DNA of 64,000 bases from Actinomadura madurae (GTDB lineage Bacteria > Actinomycetota > Actinomycetes > Streptosporangiales > Streptosporangiaceae). The notes under the pieces are model-generated. The model had not been told where the DNA came from and searched no databases. It saw only the letters and a program-made list of their open reading frames with translations. Location of the stretch: assembly GCF_900115095.1 (NCBI RefSeq), contig NZ_FOVH01000031.1, forward strand, positions 1 to 64,000. The letters run 5' to 3'. This document shows, in pieces, positions 41,203-49,445 of the stretch. Each line of letters begins with the position of its first letter. Within the stretch, counting starts at the first letter, position 1. The translations under genes were made by a program, and so were the position numbers.

Positions 41203-41601
41203 GTGGGCGAGGCGGCAGAGGGCGAGGACGAGATGGTGGTGAAGCAGGACCTCAAGGTCGTCGCGGAGGTGCGGCGGTTCGTGCGGCTGGTGATCGGGCG
41301 GTGGGGCATGGACGACTTCGTCCCGTGCCTGGTGGCGAGTGAGCTGGTCACCAATGCCCTGCGGTATGCGTCGGCGTCGGATGAGGATGTGCGGTTCCGG
41401 CTGGGGCGGACCGAGGACGGTGCGCTGTGGATGGAGGTTCAGGACGCCACCTGCGACCTGCCGCACATGCAGGAGTCCGACACGATCAGCGAGGCGGGGC
41501 GGGGGCTGTTCATCGTGGATCAGTTCTGCCGGTGCTGGGGTGTCCGGCCGCTGGCGGGCAACGTCGGCAAGGTCGTCTTCGCCGTCCTCAACCCAGTTTG
41601 A
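41203..41601 (+). CDS. HATPase-domain anti-sigma-factor-like protein
   Basis: 132 residues. GHKL ATPase core with N-box CLVASELVTNALRYASA, G1 VQDATCDLP (the usual V-x-D-x-G glycine is changed) and G2 EAGRGLFIVDQFC. RsbW/SpoIIAB-like single domain as common in actinomycetes. GTG 41203. Divergent from the XRE/DUF397 genes, a usual arrangement. Possible role as kinase or anti-sigma factor. Confidence 0.88.
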   Translation: MGEAAEGEDEMVVKQDLKVVAEVRRFVRLVIGRWGMDDFVPCLVASELVTNALRYASASDEDVRFRLGRTEDGALWMEVQDATCDLPHMQESDTISEAGRGLFIVDQFCRCWGVRPLAGNVGKVVFAVLNPV

Positions 41602-41754
41602 AGACCGGCGGCGGGCTGCCCTGCCGCCGGTGGGTCGGGTGGCCGACCGAGGGTCGCGCGGGTCAGCAGATGGTGGGGGGAGGGTGCGGCCACGTGGTCG
41701 GCTGGAGCTCGAAAACCTGTGGGAGGGGCCTCACCACCCTGGGACTCTGGGGGC

Positions 41755-42522
41755 ATGGGTGACGTGCGTTCGTTTGAGGAGTTGGTCGCGGAGGCTGAGG
41801 CCGTCCCTACCGAGGGGTGGGACTTCTCGTGGTTCGAGGGGCGGGCCACCGAGGCGCGGCCCTCTTGGGGGTATCAGCGGTCGATGGGGGAGCGCATGGC
41901 CTCGGCCAGTGCCGCGCTGGACATCCAGACCGGTGGGGGTGAAGTGCTCGCCGGCGTGCCCGAGCGGCCGCCGCTGTGTGTGGCGACCGAGGCTTGGCCG
42001 CCCAACGTCGCCAAGGCCACGGCTCTGCTGCACCCGCTCGGTACGGTCGTGGTCGCCGCACCGGAGGAGCCGCCGTTGCCGTTCGCGGACGATGCGTTCG
42101 ACCTGGTGGTCAGCCGGCATCCCGTGAAGCCCTACTTCGAGGAGATCGCGCGCGTCCTGCGTCCTGGTGGGACGTACTTCGCCCAGCATGTCGGCCCGGC
42201 GAGCGTCTTCGAGCTCGTCGAGTACTTCCGCGGCCCGCAGCCGGAGGAGACCAGGAACAGCCGCCACCCGGATCTGGAGCGGACGCGGGCGGACGCTGCC
42301 GGGCTGGAGGTCGTAGACGTGCGAACGGAACGGTTGCGGATGGAGTTCTACGACGTCGGAGCGGTCGTCCACTTCCTGCGCAAGGTGATCTGGATGGTGC
42401 CGGGCTTCACGGTGGCGGCTTACCTTCCCCAGCTCAAGGAGCTGCACGAGCAGATCGTGGCGGAAGGGCCTTTCGTGGCGCACAGCACCCGCACCTTGTT
42501 CGAGGCGCGGAAGCCGCGCTAA
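41755..42522 (+). CDS. SAM-dependent methyltransferase
   Basis: 255 residues. Class I methyltransferase: motif I ALDIQTGGGEVL (54-65), acidic loop, PFADDAFDLVVSRHPV, and VLRPGGTYFAQHVGP. Related to small-molecule methyltransferases; substrate unknown. ATG 41755. The region between the HATPase gene and this start is 153 bases and without clear signals. Convergent with the hydrolase gene 15 bases downstream. Confidence 0.88.
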   Translation: MGDVRSFEELVAEAEAVPTEGWDFSWFEGRATEARPSWGYQRSMGERMASASAALDIQTGGGEVLAGVPERPPLCVATEAWPPNVAKATALLHPLGTVVVAAPEEPPLPFADDAFDLVVSRHPVKPYFEEIARVLRPGGTYFAQHVGPASVFELVEYFRGPQPEETRNSRHPDLERTRADAAGLEVVDVRTERLRMEFYDVGAVVHFLRKVIWMVPGFTVAAYLPQLKELHEQIVAEGPFVAHSTRTLFEARKPR

Positions 42523-42537
42523 CCAGACTTCGGCCCT

Positions 42538-43380
42538 TCAGGCGCAGCGCTCGACGAAGTCGAGGGTGGTCTGGGCTACCTCGGGCCAGGCGTGGTCGAT
42601 GGTGAGGGAGTGGCCTCGGTCCGGCATCTTCACGATCTCCGTCACGGCGGGATTGTGCTTCTGCCGCTTGTAGGCGGCGTTCGCGATCGCCCAGGGCACC
42701 GTGTGGTCCTTCTCCCCGTCGATGATCAGCAGGGGACCGCGGTCGGGGTTCCTCGTGTCCGCCTTCGCCTCCGTCCACGGGTTGAGGTTCGCGTTGCCCA
42801 TCTGCATGAGCGCCATCCCGGAACCGGCGACGTGGAAGGTGTCGTAGAGGTTCCGCGCCTCCTCCTCGTCCAGCGCGTTCGCCCAGCCGTAGACGAACTG
42901 GTCGAACGTGAGCGTGATCGCACGGCCCCGCGTGCGCGGGTCGATCAGGAAGGGGCCGACACCTCGGAGCACGGAGGCCGGCAGCGGCAGAACACCGCGG
43001 AAGATCCCGGGGTCGATGGCGACCGTGGTCGCCGAGAGGCCCTCCCCCGCGAGCATCTCCGCCAGCAGGCCGCCGGTCGAGTGCCCTACCAGCACCGGCT
43101 TCCTGTCCAAGGCGTTGACGACCTCCCTGGTGTGGTCGGCGATCTGCTTCAAGGTCTTCTTGGCGAGGACATCCGGATTCGCCCGAGCCTCTTCCACTGT
43201 CTCCGGATCGTCCGGCCAGTCCGGCGTCAGCGGCGCGTAGCCGGCCTGCTCGAAGAAGTCCGCCCACTTGTCCCAGCTGCTCGGCAGCAGCCAGAGGCCG
43301 TGGATGAAGACGACCGGTGTCTTGCCCGAGGCGTTGGCCGCCTCGATCTCCCGGTTCTCTCTTTCGGAAATGGACGCCAT
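42538..43380 (-). CDS. Alpha/beta hydrolase
   Basis: 280 residues. Oxyanion FIHGLWLLP, nucleophile GHSTGG, acid in IDGEKDHTVP, His in DRGHSLTIDHAW. Serine hydrolase, substrate unknown. ATG 43380. Only 33 bases after the next hydrolase gene on the same strand, so a two-gene operon of related hydrolases. Confidence 0.9.
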   Translation of the reverse strand: MASISERENREIEAANASGKTPVVFIHGLWLLPSSWDKWADFFEQAGYAPLTPDWPDDPETVEEARANPDVLAKKTLKQIADHTREVVNALDRKPVLVGHSTGGLLAEMLAGEGLSATTVAIDPGIFRGVLPLPASVLRGVGPFLIDPRTRGRAITLTFDQFVYGWANALDEEEARNLYDTFHVAGSGMALMQMGNANLNPWTEAKADTRNPDRGPLLIIDGEKDHTVPWAIANAAYKRQKHNPAVTEIVKMPDRGHSLTIDHAWPEVAQTTLDFVERCA

Positions 43381-43413
43381 AGCGCGCCTCCTTCGTATCC
43401 GACCGGTCTCGAA

Positions 43414-44247
43414 TCAGGCCTCGGCGCCGTTTTGCAGGAAGGTCAGCAGTTCTGCGTTGACCCGGTCCTGGAGGGTGGCGGTCAGCCCGTGAGGGGCCCC
43501 GGGGTAATAGACGTCCTTGGCGCCCTTGATCAGCCGGGCCGATTTGACCGCCGAGTCCTTGACCGGGACGATCTGGTCGTCCTCGCCGTGCAGCACCAGC
43601 GTCGGCACGTCGAACTTGGCGAGGTCGTCGTGGAAGTCGGTCTCGGAGAACGCCTTGATGCTCTCGTAGGCGTTGATGAGACCCGCTTGCATGCTCCACA
43701 TCCAGAACTGGTCGAGCACGCCCTGGGAGACGGTGGCGCCGGGTCGGTTGGCGCCGTAGAACTGGACGGCCAGATCCTTGTAGAACTGCGAACGATCGTT
43801 GACGAGGTCCTCGCGCATCTTGTCGAACACCTCGATCGGCAGGCCCTCGGGATTGTCCGCGGTCTTCACCATGATCGGGGGCACGGCGGCGATCAGGACC
43901 GCCTTGGCGACCCGGCTCGTGCCGTGCCGGCCGATGTAGCGGGCGACCTCGCCGCCTCCGGTGGAGTGGCCCACCAGCGTCACATCGTCGAGGTTGAGCG
44001 CCTCGATCAACGCGGCCAGATCGTCGGCGTACCCGTCCATGTCGTTTCCCGTGGAGCCCTGGCTGGACCGGCCGTGCCCGCGCCGGTCGTGCGCGATCAC
44101 CCGGTAGCCGTGCTGGACGAGGAACAGCATCTGGCCGTCCCACGCATCAGAACTCAACGGCCAGCCGTGAGAGAACGTGACGACCGGGCCCTTTCCCCAA
44201 TCCTTGTAGTAGATCTCTGTACCGTCGCGCGTTTTGATCGTGCTCAT
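43414..44247 (-). CDS. Alpha/beta hydrolase, non-haem chloroperoxidase-like
   Basis: 277 residues. FSHGWPLSSDAWDGQM, HDRRGHGRSSQG, nucleophile GHSTGG, acid in HGEDDQIVP and His in APHGLTATLQDRV match non-haem chloroperoxidase/esterase proteins (cofactor-free perhydrolase type). ATG 44247. The MFS gene lies 195 bases upstream on the same strand. Confidence 0.93.
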   Translation of the reverse strand: MSTIKTRDGTEIYYKDWGKGPVVTFSHGWPLSSDAWDGQMLFLVQHGYRVIAHDRRGHGRSSQGSTGNDMDGYADDLAALIEALNLDDVTLVGHSTGGGEVARYIGRHGTSRVAKAVLIAAVPPIMVKTADNPEGLPIEVFDKMREDLVNDRSQFYKDLAVQFYGANRPGATVSQGVLDQFWMWSMQAGLINAYESIKAFSETDFHDDLAKFDVPTLVLHGEDDQIVPVKDSAVKSARLIKGAKDVYYPGAPHGLTATLQDRVNAELLTFLQNGAEA

Positions 44248-44442
44248 GGCATCTGCTCCCTGCGAAAGGCGGGTCGATACGGGGACACCGCCGGTCTCGT
44301 CCGAGTCCGTAGCACACCTCGGCCCCGTCCGGAGTTCGCAACTCGCCACACCAAACCCGTAACTCCCTCCCCCCTGCGCGGAAACTCGTAACCTTAAGTT
44401 CGGAAAGGCTCGGATGACGGACGGCGAATTCTTCTTTGCCCG

Positions 44443-45882
44443 TCAGACGGTGGTCGCGGCCTCGGCCCGGGGCTCCTGGATCGGGTCGCCGGGCCGCCGC
44501 GGGCTTCGGAGGCCGAAGGCGATGACGACGGCGCCGAGCGCGGACGCCGTCACGGGCACGACCAGTGCGGTGCGCAGGGCGTCCAGTCCCGAGCCCGCCG
44601 AGACGCTGACGGCGGTGACGGTCGACAGGCCGAGCGCCGTGCCGAACTGGATGGAGGTGTAGAGCAGGCCGCCCGCCAGGCCGTGCTCGTCCTCGGCGAC
44701 GCCGTCGGTGGCGGCCATGGTGAGCGGCCCGTACGCCAGGGAGAACGCCAGCCCGAGCAGGATCAGCGCCGGGAGCATGGCGGCATAGGCCCAGTCGATC
44801 CCGAGGGGCAGGAACAGCGCGTACGCGACCGCCGCGAGCGTGAGGCCGCAGAACAGGACGCGGATGTTGCCGAAGCGGTTCACCAGGCGCGGTGTCAGGA
44901 CGGGCGCGAGGACGGCGTCGATGCTGATCACCAGCAGGGCCAGGCCGGTCTGCATCGCGCTCCAGCCGCGCAACTCCTGGAAGTACAGGGTCGCCAGGAA
45001 CTGGAAGCCCGCGAACGCGGCCAGGAACAGCAGCGCGGCCACGTTGACGCGCACCAGCGGCGCCGAGCGGAGGATCCCGAGCCGCAGCAGCGGTGACGAA
45101 GATCGCCGCTCGACCGCGAGGAACAGCCCCAGCAGGGCCAGCCCGCCGGCGAACACTCCGGCGGTCAGGCCGGTGCCGTCGCCGGGATGCTCCAGCCGCA
45201 CCACCCCGTACGCCAGGAGCAGCATCGCTCCGGTGATGGTGAAGGCCCCCGCCAGGTCGAAGCCCCCCGAGGGACGTGCGCCGCCCGTGTCGCGGACGAG
45301 TGCCAGGGCCGCCACCAGGATCAGCGCCGACAGGATGACCGGTGCGAAGAACACCCAGCGCCAGCCGAGCGAGGTGAGCGCGCCGCCCGCGACCACGCCG
45401 AACGAGTAGCCGCCCGCCGCCGTCCCCGCGTAGACGCCGAGTGCCCTGGTGCGCGCGGGCCCCTCCGGGAAGTTGGACGTGATCAGTGCCAGCCCGGCGG
45501 GTGCCATGAACGCGGCCGCGACGCCCGTGACGAACCGGGCGGCCAGCAGCATCCAGCCCTCGGTGGCGAGCCCGCCGAACCCGGAGAAGACCAGGAAGAC
45601 GACGAGCCACAGCACGAACATCCGGCGGTGGCCCAGCAGGTCGGCGGCGCGTCCGCCCAGGAGCATGAACCCGCCGTAGCCGAGCACGTAGGCGCTGACG
45701 ACGCCGCTGAGCATCCCGGTGGACAGGCCCAGGTCGGCGCGGATCGACGGCAGTGCCACGTTCAGCATCGCCACGTCGATCCCCTCCAGGAAGATCGCGC
45801 CGCACAGGACCAGCAGCAGACCCAGCGAGCGGCCCGTCAGGTGGGATGACCCACCGGCGGGTCCGGTGACGGAATTGGACAT
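44443..45882 (-). CDS. MFS transporter (DHA2-type drug exporter)
   Basis: 479 residues, about 14 transmembrane helices. Motif A GGRAADLLGHRRMFV, IFLEGIDVAMLNVALPSI start typical of DHA2 exporters. Probably exports a small toxic compound. ATG 45882 with GGAGAGGG upstream. Divergent from the HxlR gene; likely its target. Confidence 0.93.
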   Translation of the reverse strand: MSNSVTGPAGGSSHLTGRSLGLLLVLCGAIFLEGIDVAMLNVALPSIRADLGLSTGMLSGVVSAYVLGYGGFMLLGGRAADLLGHRRMFVLWLVVFLVFSGFGGLATEGWMLLAARFVTGVAAAFMAPAGLALITSNFPEGPARTRALGVYAGTAAGGYSFGVVAGGALTSLGWRWVFFAPVILSALILVAALALVRDTGGARPSGGFDLAGAFTITGAMLLLAYGVVRLEHPGDGTGLTAGVFAGGLALLGLFLAVERRSSSPLLRLGILRSAPLVRVNVAALLFLAAFAGFQFLATLYFQELRGWSAMQTGLALLVISIDAVLAPVLTPRLVNRFGNIRVLFCGLTLAAVAYALFLPLGIDWAYAAMLPALILLGLAFSLAYGPLTMAATDGVAEDEHGLAGGLLYTSIQFGTALGLSTVTAVSVSAGSGLDALRTALVVPVTASALGAVVIAFGLRSPRRPGDPIQEPRAEAATTV

Positions 45883-45903
45883 CGGTGCCCGACCCTCTCC
45901 ATC

Positions 45904-45947
45904 GGGAACCGGCCCCGGGATGGTTCCCCGAGTGCCTGCCGGTTCCC
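45904..45947. promoter_or_regulatory. Repeated half-sites between MFS and HxlR genes
   Basis: GGGAACC (45904-45910) and GGTTCCC (45922-45928) form an inverted repeat; another GGTTCCC is at 45941-45947. Probable HxlR operator. Confidence 0.5.
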
Positions 45948-45986
45948 TCTTGTAACCGACAGCATCGTCAGGCACCATCGGTGACC

Positions 45987-46481
45987 ATGGAAGACGGAAC
46001 TTTCGAGTCCCCCGGTTACTGCGGGGATACCGACCTCGACGAGGACGTTCTCCAGTGGGACCAGCGCGCCGACTGCGAGGTGCGGCAGATCCTCGACCGC
46101 GTCGCCGACAAGTGGTCGCTCCTCGTCATCGCGCTGCTCGACAAGCGCAGCCTGCGGTTCACCGAGCTCCGCCGCGCGATCGACGGGGTCAGCCAGCGGA
46201 TGCTGGCCCGGACCCTGCGGCACCTGGAACGCGACGGCCTGGTGAGCCGGACCGTGCACCCGACCGTCCCGCCGCGCGTGGACTACGAGCTGACGCCCAT
46301 GGGCGCGACCCTGCACAGCACCATCCGCGCCCTCGTCGTCTGGACGGAAGAGCACCAGAACGCCATCGCCGCGGCCCGTTCCGCCTACGACAGGCGCGCC
46401 GCCGCCGAGAAGGCCGCCGCCGAACGCGAAGCCGCCGAACGTGCCGCCATCGCCCGCACCGTCCTCCCCACCAGGCCCTGA
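45987..46481 (+). CDS. HxlR family regulator
   Basis: 164 residues. Winged helix: ILDRVADKWSLLVIALL, LRFTELRRAIDGVSQRML, TLRHLERDGLVSRTV, PRVDYELTPMG are the HxlR signature. An early Cys in ADCEVRQ may be a redox sensor as in some HxlR/YodB proteins. The C-terminus has an unusual Ala/Glu/Arg heptad tail (AEKAAAEREAAERAA). ATG 45987. Divergent from the MFS exporter. Confidence 0.93.
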   Translation: MEDGTFESPGYCGDTDLDEDVLQWDQRADCEVRQILDRVADKWSLLVIALLDKRSLRFTELRRAIDGVSQRMLARTLRHLERDGLVSRTVHPTVPPRVDYELTPMGATLHSTIRALVVWTEEHQNAIAAARSAYDRRAAAEKAAAEREAAERAAIARTVLPTRP

Positions 46482-46734
46482 CCCACCCCGGCCGGACACG
46501 TCACACGTCTTCCGGTGTCCCTTGATATGGATTGGTGAAGGACAGGCCGCCGTGCGGTCCCGCGTTGAGGGAGGTGAGTAGCTTGTGGGAGTGGTCAGCC
46601 AGCGGCGTGTTCAGTACGGGTCTGGACGGCGGTCTGGACGGCCGCCCGCAGGACCGTGCTCACCGCGGTTGGGGTCCGCTGTGCGTGCACTTGCGTCAGC
46701 GGGAGAAGCCCAGAGGCCGGCATGCTCTGATGGC

Positions 46735-47937
46735 CTATCGCGCGGAGGCAGTCCCGCGCGAGGGCAGCACGTTGATCGAGTGGAAGGCAGGGCGCGGGCC
46801 ATTCGAGGCAGCCGTCTGGATGAGGTCGAGAGTGCCGTCCGGCGCTACCGCGAACGCGTTGACGATGCTCTCGGTGTAATCGCTGACGTACAGGTGGCGC
46901 CCGTCCGCCGAGAACCCGATGCCGATCGGACTCGCCATCGTGACGCGCCGAGGCTTTTCGGTGAGCCTCCCGTCGTCGCCGATCGTGAAACTCAGCACCT
47001 GGCCCGCGCGCGCATCCGGGTCGTTCCCCTCGACGCCGACCGCAGCGACGTACAGTCCGCGTCCGTCCGGGCTTATTCCGGCGCCCTCCGGGAAGTCGCC
47101 GCCGTCGACGGGTGAGTTCGGCACGGGGGTGAGCGCGCCGTCGACGCCGATGCGGAATCCGTGCACGTTGTTCGAGCCCTGGTTCACGACGTAAACAAAC
47201 CGGCCGTCCGGGGTGATGACGGTCTCCGCGCCGGAGATCCCGATCTTCTTCCGTGCGACCTCGCGTCCCACGGAGCCGTTCGATCGCAGGGCGAAGCCGG
47301 TCATCACGGTCGGCGTGGTGTCGCTTGGCGAGCCGTGGCTGACGTACACGAAGCGGCCGTCGGGCGTCACGGAGACTCCCTTGGCGACCTCCGCCCCAGT
47401 GTCCACCGAGCGCAGCGGCTTGAGTTCGCCCCCTCTCCCGACCGTGAACGGCGACAGCATGCGGGTGCCCGCGTTGCTGACATAGATCGTCTTTCCGTCC
47501 GGGGCGATCGCCATCGCGAACGGCCCCGGGGTCTCGACCTCACCGAGGCGTTCGAGCGCGCCGCCGGGCCCGATCCGGAACCTCACCACCCGGTCGACCC
47601 GGGTGTTCGCCAGGTAGGCGAATCGCAGGTCGGGGGTGAAGACCATACTGCGCGCCCCGCCGCGGTCGCCCAGCGCCACCGCGTCGACCGGTGTCAGGGC
47701 GCCGGTCGCGCCGATCGAGAAGCGAGTGACATTGGCGGTGCCGCCGACGTTCGCGCTGTTCGTCACGTAGGCCGTGCGCCCGCCAGGGGACGCGGCGCTC
47801 CGGTTCTCGGTCGCCCGGCTCGGATCGGCTGCCGCGTCAGCCGGTCCGGCCTCGGATAAGGGCGCGACCACGGCCGCGGCGGTGAGCAGGCCGATGGCCG
47901 CGTCGATCGCCACCCGATCACGAGCGAGTCGTCGCAT
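46735..47937 (-). CDS. Secreted lactonase-type seven-bladed beta-propeller protein
   Basis: 400 residues. Signal-like N-terminus (DAAIGLLTAAAVVAPLS), then repeats of FxxxGxLxP, ISPDGRxxYVxN type (SVTPDGRFVYVSHG, VITPDGRFVYVVNQ, GISPDGRGLYVAAV) as in the 6-phosphogluconolactonase-like beta-propeller family. Export suggests it is not the cytosolic enzyme; substrate unknown. ATG 47937 with GGGAGG upstream. Confidence 0.88.
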   Translation of the reverse strand: MRRLARDRVAIDAAIGLLTAAAVVAPLSEAGPADAAADPSRATENRSAASPGGRTAYVTNSANVGGTANVTRFSIGATGALTPVDAVALGDRGGARSMVFTPDLRFAYLANTRVDRVVRFRIGPGGALERLGEVETPGPFAMAIAPDGKTIYVSNAGTRMLSPFTVGRGGELKPLRSVDTGAEVAKGVSVTPDGRFVYVSHGSPSDTTPTVMTGFALRSNGSVGREVARKKIGISGAETVITPDGRFVYVVNQGSNNVHGFRIGVDGALTPVPNSPVDGGDFPEGAGISPDGRGLYVAAVGVEGNDPDARAGQVLSFTIGDDGRLTEKPRRVTMASPIGIGFSADGRHLYVSDYTESIVNAFAVAPDGTLDLIQTAASNGPRPAFHSINVLPSRGTASAR

Positions 47938-48118
47938 GATGGAACCTCCCCTGTGTGTTCATCGAGCCGACGCACGTCGACGGCGCCGTCACACCACCCA
48001 CGTACCGCGCGCAGAATCGGTTCAAGAATTGAAAGGTGCACGTCCGGTTCGGGCCGGGCCACTGGATCTCCCACGGCAGCCTGGACCGGGCCGGTAATGG
48101 TCGAATATATTTTCGAGA

Positions 48119-48664
48119 ATGGTGCCGGGGCTTGTGTGCGTTGATCGATGGTTGGACGAGGACGGTCAGCGGCGGGTGGTGGCGGAGGTCGATGCCGCGC
48201 CCTGGTCGTCGCAGTTGCGGCGGCGCGTCCAGCATTACGGGCACCGCTACGACTACGGCAGCCGCGGGGTGGGCGGCGCCCCGGCCCCGCCGCTTCCCGG
48301 CTGGGCGATGGCGCTGGTCCGGCGGCTGCACGAGGAGGGGCACTTCGAGCGGCCCGCCGACCAGGTGATCGTGAACGAGTACCTGCCCGGTCAGGGCATC
48401 AGCGCCCACGTCGACCGCGTGCCCGCCTTCGGGCCGGTCGTCGCCTCGGTGAGCCTGCTGTCGGGGTGCGTCATGGAGTTCACCCACCCGCAGGACAAGA
48501 CGCGCGTGCCGGTGCGCCTCGAACCCGGCAGCCTGTGCGTGATGACCGGCCCGGCACGGTTCACCTGGCGGCACGCCATCCCGGCGCGCAAGTCCGACCC
48601 GGGCCCGGACGGACGGGTGCCCCGCGGCCGACGCGTGTCGGTAACTCTGCGGACGGTGTTGTAG
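48119..48664 (+). CDS. AlkB-like 2-oxoglutarate/Fe(II) dioxygenase
   Basis: 181 residues. Iron ligands HVD in GISAHVDRVP and His in WRHAIPARK, with the oxoglutarate Arg in RGRRVSVTLRTV; NEYLPGQGI and YGHRYDYGSR fit AlkB. Repairs alkylated nucleic acid or acts on protein; the bacterial short AlkB homologue type. ATG 48119, weak ribosome site. Single gene convergent to the following regulator cluster. Confidence 0.9.
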   Translation: MVPGLVCVDRWLDEDGQRRVVAEVDAAPWSSQLRRRVQHYGHRYDYGSRGVGGAPAPPLPGWAMALVRRLHEEGHFERPADQVIVNEYLPGQGISAHVDRVPAFGPVVASVSLLSGCVMEFTHPQDKTRVPVRLEPGSLCVMTGPARFTWRHAIPARKSDPGPDGRVPRGRRVSVTLRTVL

Positions 48665-48668
48665 CAGG

Positions 48669-48776
48669 TCACAGCTCCATGAGGAGCATGCCGGCGACCG
48701 CCAGGTCGACGACCCCGGGGGCTTCGGCGTAGGGGGCGAGAGGGAGGTGTGGCGTCCGGGGAGGACGAGCGGTCAT
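48669..48776 (-). CDS. 35-residue ORF coupled to tetR, possible truncated gene
   Basis: ATG 48776 overlaps the TetR stop (ATGA). The peptide MTARPPRTPHLPLAPYAEAP then VVDLAVAGMLLMEL ends early. Codon bias is good, so it may be the start of a gene whose remainder was lost to the convergent alkB. Confidence 0.3.
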   Translation of the reverse strand: MTARPPRTPHLPLAPYAEAPGVVDLAVAGMLLMEL

Positions 48777-49351
48777 GGGGTCAGGGCGCGGGCGACGCAG
48801 TCGCGCAGGAGCGCGCGGCGGCGGTCGTGATCGGCGGTCGGCTCGTCCGAGGTGGCGACGTGGACGCCGCTGACCGGTGACCAGGCGCAGGCCATGGCGA
48901 CGACCATGGCGATCAGGTCGGACGGGTCGCCCTCGCGTATCCGGCCTTCCGTCTGGGCGCGGGTGATGGCGGCGATCTTCGGCTCGTGGTCCGAAGCGTC
49001 GGACAGCCGGCCCTGGGAGCGCCGTTCCAGTCGCAGCCAGGCCATGAGGCGGACCAGCTCGGGGTGGCGCACGTTCTCGTCGTACATCCCGACGGCCCAG
49101 CCGGGGAGGTCGTTCGCGTCGATCGGGACGGCGCTCATCAGGCGGTCGGCGCGGTCGGCGATCACCGCGTCGAACAGGCCGTCCTTGCTGCCGAAGTAGC
49201 CGTAGAGCTGGGCCTTGTTGGTGCGCGCCGCGGCGATGATGCGGTCGATCCGGGCGCCGGCGATGCCGCGCTCCGCGAACTCCTCGGCGGCCGCGTCGAG
49301 GATGCGCCGGCTCGTCGCGGCGCCGCGCGTCGTCGTCGGCAGTTCGGGCAC
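48773..49351 (-). CDS. TetR family regulator
   Basis: 192 residues. Helix-turn-helix about 16-60 (RILDAAAEEFAERGIAGARI, DRIIAAARTNKAQLYGYFGS). Ligand domain in the C-terminal part. GTG 49351. Divergent from the alcohol dehydrogenase gene with two copies of an ACAGAC-N6-GTYTGT operator between. Confidence 0.9.
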   Translation of the reverse strand: MPELPTTTRGAATSRRILDAAAEEFAERGIAGARIDRIIAAARTNKAQLYGYFGSKDGLFDAVIADRADRLMSAVPIDANDLPGWAVGMYDENVRHPELVRLMAWLRLERRSQGRLSDASDHEPKIAAITRAQTEGRIREGDPSDLIAMVVAMACAWSPVSGVHVATSDEPTADHDRRRALLRDCVARALTP

Positions 49352-49367
49352 GGGACCACTGTAGCAG

Positions 49368-49432
49368 ACAGACTAGTTGGTTTGTTTCTGCGTCCGGATC
49401 AGGCTACGGTCGAAACAGACCGAATAGTCTGT
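49368..49432. promoter_or_regulatory. Two TetR operator copies (ACAGAC-N6-GTYTGT)
   Basis: ACAGAC...GTTTGT at 49368-49385 and ACAGAC...GTCTGT at 49415-49432, spaced by 47 bases start to start, between the divergent tetR and alcohol dehydrogenase genes. Confidence 0.7.
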
Positions 49433-49445
49433 CTTTGGAGGAAGC

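Noticed and set aside
46482..46734. Possible DUF397-like remnant on the minus strand
   Set aside because: A short LRAAVQTAVQT stretch looks similar to DUF397 ends but the conserved core is absent.
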